A model generated the notes under the pieces. That model worked only from the letters and a program-made list of their open reading frames with translations. It was not told where the DNA came from and did not search any database. The translations under genes and the position numbers were made by a program. DNA of 64,000 nucleotides from Collimonas arenae (GTDB taxonomy: Bacteria > Pseudomonadota > Gammaproteobacteria > Burkholderiales > Burkholderiaceae_D): positions 496,001 through 560,000 of the forward strand of contig NZ_CP013233.1 of assembly GCF_001584165.1 (NCBI RefSeq), written 5' to 3'. Below are positions 58,944-64,000 of this stretch, piece by piece (the first letter of the stretch is position 1; each line of letters starts with the position of its first letter).

Positions 58944-59297
58944 CGTCTGTCCCTCAGTTTGATTTTTATAATTTGTGTAAATATATTTTCATTTTTGTCG
59001 CAAGTAAAGGAAATTAATTTTCTTTTTTTGGCGTGTACTTTGCTGGTGCGAAGATGTTGCGGAAATGCGGCTGCGCACCATTCTTGTAGATGGTTTGTCC
59101 GCAAATGGTGCGTGTAAGAAGGCGGGAATAACAGGGGTTACGGCAATCGTGATGTCGAGCTGCTACGCTTTATTGTGCGTTGCGACCCCTCGCGATTGGG
59201 GAGCAGCACCACGGCAGGAAGAAGAAAATCGGGGTGTGGTTGTTGGCATAGCCATGTATGCTAGTGCGTTCCTGTAGGGCAATTTACGGAGAGAAGA
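58944..59297. other. 354-bp intergenic region with candidate RpiR operator
   Basis: Near the rpiR start an AT-rich stretch contains the near-perfect 16-bp palindrome TGTAAATATATTTTCA (58976-58991), which suits an RpiR-type operator. The remaining 300 bp up to the cupin gene carry no convincing gene; frames at 58914-59277 have no recognisable content. Confidence 0.6.
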
Positions 59298-59800
59298 ATG
59301 AGCGGAAAAGCTGAAGAGTTAAGGCAACGCCTGATTCGGAATTTCAACACTGTACCCACCAAGCACGACCTGCGCGAGCCTCTGTACGACGCGCTCAGCG
59401 CTCGTCTAGCGCCCGGCACGGCAGCCAGCAAGCTGGGCGCCAGCATCGATATTGTCGCGCCCGGAAAAATAACCTGTCCCTATCATTTCCATTACGCGCA
59501 GGAGGAAATGTTTGTCATCCTGGAAGGCGATGGGACGTTGCGAGTCGCGGGGAAATGTTGCCGCTGACGGCGGGGGACGTGATCTTCATTCCACCGGGAC
59601 CGGAGTATCCGCATCAGATATTGAATACGTCGGAGAAGCCGTTGAAGTACCTGTCGATCAGCACCCGGGAGCAACCGGAGGTGTGCGAATATCCAGATTC
59701 CGGAAAATTCCTGGCGACCGCCTCTGCTGGCGGCGAACGGGTTTTCGATGTGGTGCAGCGCAGATCGAATGATCTGGATTATTGGGATGGTGAACCTTAA
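59298..59800 (+). CDS. Small cupin-domain protein (frameshifted)
   Basis: About 167 residues with one cupin barrel: PYHFHYAQEEMFVILEGDGTLRV (motif 1, with His and Glu metal ligands) and, after the break, LPLTAGDVIFIPPGPEYPHQILN (motif 2 with the His). The frame breaks in the G-run 59549-59552; adding one G restores RVAGEMLPLTAGD. GGAGAG precedes the ATG. Metal-dependent isomerase, dioxygenase or regulatory roles are all possible; the function is unknown. Confidence 0.85.
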
Positions 59801-59806
59801 CGAAGC

Positions 59807-59834
59807 GTAGGGTGGCACATCGTGCTCACCCTAC
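59807..59834. repeat. GTAGGGTG-type hairpin between convergent genes
   Basis: GTAGGGTG (59807-59814) with GCAC pairs with GTGC and CACCCTAC (59827-59834) around ATC. It lies 7 bp after the cupin stop and may act as a terminator for both neighbours, although no T-tract follows. A degenerate relative lies at 6643. Confidence 0.65.
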
Positions 59835-59849
59835 CTCATCGGCTGCGGG

Positions 59850-61127
59850 TCAGACAGCCGCGCTACCGTTCTGATCCAGGCCGACATCGCTATTGGCCGC
59901 ATTGTAGATGTCCAGGTCGAGTAAGCCTTCCTCTTTGGCCACCAGCACCGGCACCAGCATCTGGCCGGTGACGTTGGTCATGGTGCGCATCATGTCGAGG
60001 ATGCGGTCGATCGCGACCAGATAGCCGATGCCTTCCAGCGGCAGGCCGGCCGAACTCAGCACCAGCGTCACCATCACGATCGCCGTGCCGGGCACGCCGG
60101 CGGTGCCGAATGAGCCGAGCACCGAGGCCAGCATGATGATGAAGTATTGCGACATGTCCAGGTGCAGGCCAAAATACTGCGCCACGAAAATCGAAGCGAT
60201 TGCCGGGTAGATCGCGCCGCAGCCGTCCATCTTGATGCTGGCGCCTAGCGGCACTGCGAACGCCGCGTATTCCTGTTTGACGCCGAGGTTATGCACCACG
60301 CTGCGCAATGCGATCGGCATCGATGCAAAGCTCGATGAGCTGGTAAACGCCACCTGCATCGCCGGGAAAGCGCCGCGGAAAAAGCGGATCGGATTCAGGC
60401 GATGCGTCAGCAGCAAGCCGCCGTACACCACCACGATATGCAGCGCGCAAGCCAAGTACAAGGTAAACACGAAATTCCCCAGCGGCAGCAGGCGTTCAAA
60501 ACCGTAAGAACCGACCAGAGCGGCGATCAGGCCGAAGGTGCCGAGCGGTGTCATTTCCAGCACGAAGCGGGTAATCTGGATCATCGCGCTGCTGGCTTCG
60601 CCCATCAGTTCACGCACTTGCTTGACCTTGTCGCCCAGTTTTACCAGCGCCATGCCAAGCAGACCAGCGAAGAAAATTACCTGCAGGATCTTGCCTTCGG
60701 ATAATGCCTTGAACGGATTCGACGGCACCACGTCCAGCAGCACCTGGATCGGCGTCGGCACTTCGCGTACGGTGTAATCGGCGGCGATAGCCAGTTGGCC
60801 GAGATTCTGGCCGGGATTGGTGAAACTGGCGACTGCCAGGCCGACGCCAACCGCCAGCACGGCGGTGATGGCAAACCAGAGGAAGGTTTTGCCGCCCAGC
60901 GCCGCAACACTCTTCATGCCATGCAGGCTGGAAATGCTGTTGGTGACCGCAAAGAACACCAGCGGTACGGCGATCATCTTGATCAGCGTAACGTACAGCT
61001 TGCCGAGCGGGCCAAACCAGGTTTCGGCCGGTGCGCCGACCAGCCAGCCCGCCAGGGCGCCGAGTACGAAACCGCCCAACACGCGTTGCCAAAAGGGGAT
61101 ACGGAACCACAAGGAAAAAATGTTCAT
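59850..61127 (-). CDS. Dicarboxylate/amino-acid:cation symporter (DAACS family)
   Basis: A 425-residue sodium- or proton-coupled symporter related to GltP and DctA. The first helix follows MNIFSLWFRIPFWQ. Signatures are the Ser-rich hairpin TSSSSFASMPIALRS, then KMDGCGAIYPAIASIFVAQYFG and FGTAGVPGTAIVMVTLVLSSAGLPLEG, which contain the substrate and cation sites. The ATG at 61127 is chosen; the upstream frame has no family similarity. Substrate (glutamate, aspartate or C4-dicarboxylate) is undetermined. Confidence 0.92.
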   Translation of the reverse strand: MNIFSLWFRIPFWQRVLGGFVLGALAGWLVGAPAETWFGPLGKLYVTLIKMIAVPLVFFAVTNSISSLHGMKSVAALGGKTFLWFAITAVLAVGVGLAVASFTNPGQNLGQLAIAADYTVREVPTPIQVLLDVVPSNPFKALSEGKILQVIFFAGLLGMALVKLGDKVKQVRELMGEASSAMIQITRFVLEMTPLGTFGLIAALVGSYGFERLLPLGNFVFTLYLACALHIVVVYGGLLLTHRLNPIRFFRGAFPAMQVAFTSSSSFASMPIALRSVVHNLGVKQEYAAFAVPLGASIKMDGCGAIYPAIASIFVAQYFGLHLDMSQYFIIMLASVLGSFGTAGVPGTAIVMVTLVLSSAGLPLEGIGYLVAIDRILDMMRTMTNVTGQMLVPVLVAKEEGLLDLDIYNAANSDVGLDQNGSAAV

Positions 61128-61332
61128 AGGGTAATCAATGGAATATCGGGATGCGCGTATGTTACCGCAGCGAAAGAAAAGCCGGCTGCGGACAAGGCCG
61201 CAAATAGGCCTTTTGGAAACGACCCGCGAGTATCGTGGAAATCGCCTGGCCGCGTCCAATACATTTTGGCTCTATCTATATGCTTCGATGCTCTATTGAT
61301 AATTTTGTGTGTTAAGGCAAGCTCTAAAACGC

Positions 61333-61360
61333 TGTCATCTCGGCGTTCGCGAGAATGACG
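61333..61360. repeat. Single palindromic arm of the CGTCATTCCCGCG repeat family
   Basis: A 28-bp imperfect palindrome (TGTCATCTCGGCG...GAGAATGACG) matching one arm of the repeats at 27739 and 53284. It lies in the 281-bp gap between the symporter and the propeller gene, which otherwise shows nothing recognisable. Confidence 0.65.
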
Positions 61361-61408
61361 GGGCGCAGAGACGAGGACAATGATCTAACAGAAATATGCG
61401 CGCTGCTC

Positions 61409-62497
61409 TTAACCGAAGCAGACTGCGTAAGCCGGCGGCAGGTTGCCGCTTAGTGTCTGCCAGGTATCGCCACCATTGTCGGACAGCCAGGCGCCACCGG
61501 TGGTCGACGCCATCAGCAGCGTGCGGCCATCATCTGCAACCGCCAGGCCGTGCCGATATATCAGGTCATAGCAATGCTGCTGGGGCAGGCCGTTGCGCAG
61601 CACGCTGAACGATCTGCCGCCGTCAACGGTGCGAGTGACCGCAAGGGCGGCGTCCACCGGAATGCGGCGCTGATCTGCCACGGCGGGCACGAACCACGCG
61701 GTGTCGCCATCGTTCGGATGAACCGCCACTGCGAAACCGAAATTCGACAACGGCACCTCGTTGATTTCCTGCCAGTCGACGCCGTCATTGGCCGAGCGCC
61801 AGATGCCATTGTGATGCTGGCACCACAATTTATCCGGCGAACCGTTGGCCCGCACGATCCGATGCGGATCCTGGATCCGCTGGTCGTCGGCCCGCTCCGG
61901 CGGCATGTAGGTGGCGCGCATGCCCTTGGCGCTGGGTGACCAGCTGGCGCCGCCATCATGCGTGACCCAAGCGCCGCCGCAAGAGACGCCGACCAGAACA
62001 TGACGGCTGTCGCGCGGATCGACGCAAATACTGTGCAACCCCGGCACGTCGTAGCCGCCGCCGAACCATTCGCTGCGCTCGGGCGCATCCCACAAGGACT
62101 CTACCAAGGCCCATGAAGCGCCGCGGTCAGGCGAGCGGAACAAGCCGCCCGGCAGGGTTCCCGCCCAGAGTACCCCAGGCTCGTCGGCGCCGCCGCACGC
62201 CAGCGACCAGATGAACCTGAGCGTCCAGTCAACCGGGTCCGCACTGTCTGCCTGCTTGATTGGATAGCTGGGAGCGGTAATTTCCGTCCATTGCTCGGAG
62301 CCGGCATCGCGGCGATGCAGTTTTGCGCCGAAGTGTCCGAGACTGAGCGCTGCGTAGATCGCGCCGTCGCGGGGATCCGGCAGCACCATCGTGACCGGCT
62401 CGCCGAGAAATGCGGTGGCCGCGAAGTCCCATTTTCCTGCGCGGCGAACCAGTTCGAATAATCCCTTGCGAGTGGCAATCCAGGCGCGGTCGCTCAT
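61409..62497 (-). CDS. Asp-box (BNR) beta-propeller protein
   Basis: A 362-residue protein related to sialidase/YCF48-type propellers. At least five Asp-box motifs (SxDxGxxW) are spaced through it: RSPDRGASW, THDGGASW, RSANDGVDW, TVDGGRSF and LSDNGGDTW. No signal peptide or membrane helix is seen, so it is probably cytoplasmic; true sialidases are secreted, and the Arg triad is not evident, so I do not call it a sialidase. The ATG at 62497 lies 2 bp after the MoaD-like stop, and its Shine-Dalgarno GGAGGT is inside the end of that gene. The two are thus coupled. Confidence 0.85.
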   Translation of the reverse strand: MSDRAWIATRKGLFELVRRAGKWDFAATAFLGEPVTMVLPDPRDGAIYAALSLGHFGAKLHRRDAGSEQWTEITAPSYPIKQADSADPVDWTLRFIWSLACGGADEPGVLWAGTLPGGLFRSPDRGASWALVESLWDAPERSEWFGGGYDVPGLHSICVDPRDSRHVLVGVSCGGAWVTHDGGASWSPSAKGMRATYMPPERADDQRIQDPHRIVRANGSPDKLWCQHHNGIWRSANDGVDWQEINEVPLSNFGFAVAVHPNDGDTAWFVPAVADQRRIPVDAALAVTRTVDGGRSFSVLRNGLPQQHCYDLIYRHGLAVADDGRTLLMASTTGGAWLSDNGGDTWQTLSGNLPPAYAVCFG

Positions 62498-62499
62498 GA

Positions 62500-62769
62500 T
62501 CAACCTCCAGAAAGTGCTTGTAGAACGTGAACTGTACTGCCGACCCCAAGCGGGACGTCGAGATGGACACGGTCACGTACCGTATGACCATCAATGAAAA
62601 TCGCGACATTCGGGCGCAGGCTACCCTGGTCATCGAGTAAATAACTGCGCAGGCGCGGATTGACTGAGAACGCAGTCTCCAGCCCGGCACGCAGCGTGGT
62701 CGCATCGGTCTGAATCTCCGGCACATCGGTAAAACGCGCCAGTTGCCGGGTAAAAATGAGAGTCGCCAT
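62500..62769 (-). CDS. MoaD/ThiS-like ubiquitin-fold protein
   Basis: An 89-residue beta-grasp protein: MATLIFTRQLARF, then LRAGLETAFSVNPRLRSYLLDDQGSLRPNVAIFIDGHTVRD, ending in ALSGG. The C-terminal Gly-Gly is the feature needed for adenylation and sulfur transfer or protein conjugation in this family. No MoaE, ThiG, ThiF or other E1-like gene lies near; the only partner is the downstream propeller gene. The two terminal Gly codons GGA GGT also form the ribosome binding site of that gene. Confidence 0.85.
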   Translation of the reverse strand: MATLIFTRQLARFTDVPEIQTDATTLRAGLETAFSVNPRLRSYLLDDQGSLRPNVAIFIDGHTVRDRVHLDVPLGVGSTVHVLQALSGG

Positions 62770-62920
62770 GGCGTCTCCGGAATTGTTGGCCGGGCCGCGT
62801 CAATACCGCGGTCACAAGGCTTCAGTATAGATTGAAACGACATTTTTGCCGTGCTGTCAGGATGGCAAGAAATGCAGGTTTTCCAGTCCCGTTTGTTTTT
62901 TTTGAGAGGAGGATTGTCAT

Positions 62921-62926
62921 TATAAT
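62921..62926 (+). promoter_or_regulatory. -10 box before the MocR gene
   Basis: TATAAT at 62921-62926; no clear -35 at normal spacing. Transcription would start near 62933. Confidence 0.45.
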
Positions 62927-62957
62927 TGGGCGTCATCGATCCCTGCGAGCGCCCCGC

Positions 62958-64000
62958 TTGAAAACCTCCCGCCGCCAACCGCTATACCAACGCCTGGCCG
63001 AGCAGGTGACTGCTTCCGTGCGCAGCGGCGTATTGCGACCTGGCGACCGTGTCAGTTCGGTACGGCAGGCCAGCCAGCAACATGGAATGAGCATCACGAC
63101 TGTGGTGCGTGCCTATGAGTTGTTGGAGAGTAGCGGGGTCATCGAAAGCCATCCGCAGTCGGGTTATTTTGTGCGGCCGCAGTTTGGGCGGGCCGGCGTC
63201 GCTGTGGCGCGGACGTTGTTATCCGAGCAGGATTCTCCGGCGGAACCAGGGCGGTCGGAGCCGCTACCGGTGTCGGCGGAAGTGGATGTCAGCCGACACG
63301 TCTTGGCGACGCTTAAATCGATACATCAGAACGACGCGATTCCGCTCGGCTCACCGTACCCTGATCCGGCCTTGTTTCCGGCGCGTCGCATCAGTCAATA
63401 TAACGGCGCCATCCTGCGCAGCGGCGGCCCGCTTGGGGTGCTGGACGATTTGCCGCCGGGCCATCCGGATCTGATCCGGCAGATCGTCAGACGCCATCTG
63501 GAAACAGGGTTGAGCATCGATCCCGGCGATGTGGTGATCACCGTTGGCGCTACCGAAGCCATCAATCTGTGCCTGCAGGCGGTGGCCAAGGCTGGCGATA
63601 CGATTGCGGTGGAATCGCCGACCTTCTATGCGATGCTGCATGCGATCGAACGGCTCGGTATGCGCGCCATCGAAATACCGACCGATCCGCGCCTGGGAAT
63701 GGATATTGGGGCCTTGAAAGCCATCATGCAGACGCAGCCGATTGCTGCCTGCATGGTGATGCCGAATTTCCAGAATCCGCTGGGCTTCGAAATGCCTGAG
63801 GAAAACAAGCGGCAACTGGTTGAGCTGGGTGCGCGCTACGACATGCCGATCATCGAAAACGGCGTCTACAATGAGCTGTATTTCGGCACCGCCCATCCGA
63901 GCGTGCTGAAGGCCTATGACAAGCGCGGCATGGTGCTGTACTGCTCGTCATTTTCCAAGAGCCTGACCTCAGCCTATCGTATCGGCTGGACCTTGCCGGG
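62958..64000 (+). CDS. MocR-type GntR regulator/aminotransferase, 3' end cut by window
   Basis: A fusion regulator, first 347 residues visible and open to the window end. The winged helix domain is at about 1-75 (RQPLYQRLAEQVTASVRSGV; QHGMSITTVVRAYELLESSG). The PLP-fold class I aminotransferase domain follows (GATEAINLCLQAVAKAGDTI; ESPTFYAMLHAIERLGMRAI; PNFQNPLGFEMP; SSFSKSLTSAYRIGW, where the Lys of SFSK is the PLP lysine). I chose the TTG at 62958 because no ATG or GTG fits upstream. It is divergent from the MoaD-like gene. The regulated pathway is not known. Confidence 0.88.
   Translation, partial: MKTSRRQPLYQRLAEQVTASVRSGVLRPGDRVSSVRQASQQHGMSITTVVRAYELLESSGVIESHPQSGYFVRPQFGRAGVAVARTLLSEQDSPAEPGRSEPLPVSAEVDVSRHVLATLKSIHQNDAIPLGSPYPDPALFPARRISQYNGAILRSGGPLGVLDDLPPGHPDLIRQIVRRHLETGLSIDPGDVVITVGATEAINLCLQAVAKAGDTIAVESPTFYAMLHAIERLGMRAIEIPTDPRLGMDIGALKAIMQTQPIAACMVMPNFQNPLGFEMPEENKRQLVELGARYDMPIIENGVYNELYFGTAHPSVLKAYDKRGMVLYCSSFSKSLTSAYRIGWTLP

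Noticed and set aside
61409..62497. Calling the propeller protein a sialidase
   Set aside because: Asp boxes alone do not define the activity; there is no signal peptide and the catalytic Arg triad is not evident.

Overview
The window looks like a chromosomal segment of a betaproteobacterium of the order Burkholderiales, most likely family Oxalobacteraceae (Collimonas/Herbaspirillum-like). The evidence is the moderately high GC content, the gene order rsmB-DUF4390-ntrYX-rpoH, the DUF2244-coxBA-small assembly protein-ctaG-DUF2970-coxC cluster, and a class A RNase P RNA. No phage, plasmid or CRISPR locus is visible. Family-level placement is inference.

Layout. 1-4 kb: end of tatC, a DUF2461 protein, a DegS-like periplasmic protease and, divergently, a Nif3-like protein and Hsp15. 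4-11.5 kb: a TetR regulator heading a fatty-acid beta-oxidation cluster (acyl-CoA dehydrogenase, FadN-type hydroxyacyl-CoA dehydrogenase/enoyl-CoA hydratase, thiolase, crotonase). 11.5-15 kb: entericidin, MarC, an ornithine-cyclodeaminase-like reductase and a D-amino-acid dehydrogenase. 15.1 kb: rnpB. 15.5-20 kb: a fasciclin protein, a valine-catabolic operon (isobutyryl-CoA dehydrogenase, hydratase, 3-hydroxyisobutyryl-CoA hydrolase) behind a LiuR-like palindrome, and a secreted DsrE-like protein. 20.3-30.1 kb: the aa3-type cytochrome oxidase structural, heme A and copper-assembly genes. 30.2-36.9 kb: rpoH under a perfect CIRCE element, a CobW-like fragment, ntrX, ntrY, DUF4390 and rsmB. 37-43 kb: transporters, a lipase, a lipoprotein and an AraC regulator. 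41.8-46.4 kb: ftsX-ftsE-ftsY, rsmD, coaD and a ferredoxin. 46.4-49.5 kb: a MOSC protein, a LysR regulator and an MFS transporter. 49.5-58.9 kb: an extended glutathione/peptide uptake operon (RpiR, IaaA, GsiABCD, DmpA, DppA). 59-64 kb: a cupin, a dicarboxylate/amino-acid symporter, a MoaD-like plus beta-propeller pair, and a MocR regulator cut by the window end.

Two window-wide observations matter for reading the annotation. First, twelve genes carry one or two frameshifts (fourteen in all), and every one is repaired by adding a single base to a short homopolymer. This looks like systematic sequence error rather than gene decay, so I give these genes as full-length CDS and mark the break positions. 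Second, several families of short palindromic repeats are scattered between genes (between fadN and fadA, between gsiB and gsiC, between ntrY and ntrX), and one copy sits inside the heme A synthase gene.

The best candidates for undescribed biology are the MoaD-like/Asp-box propeller gene pair at 61.4-62.8 kb, the placement of rpoH under HrcA control, and the repeat inserted in ctaA.
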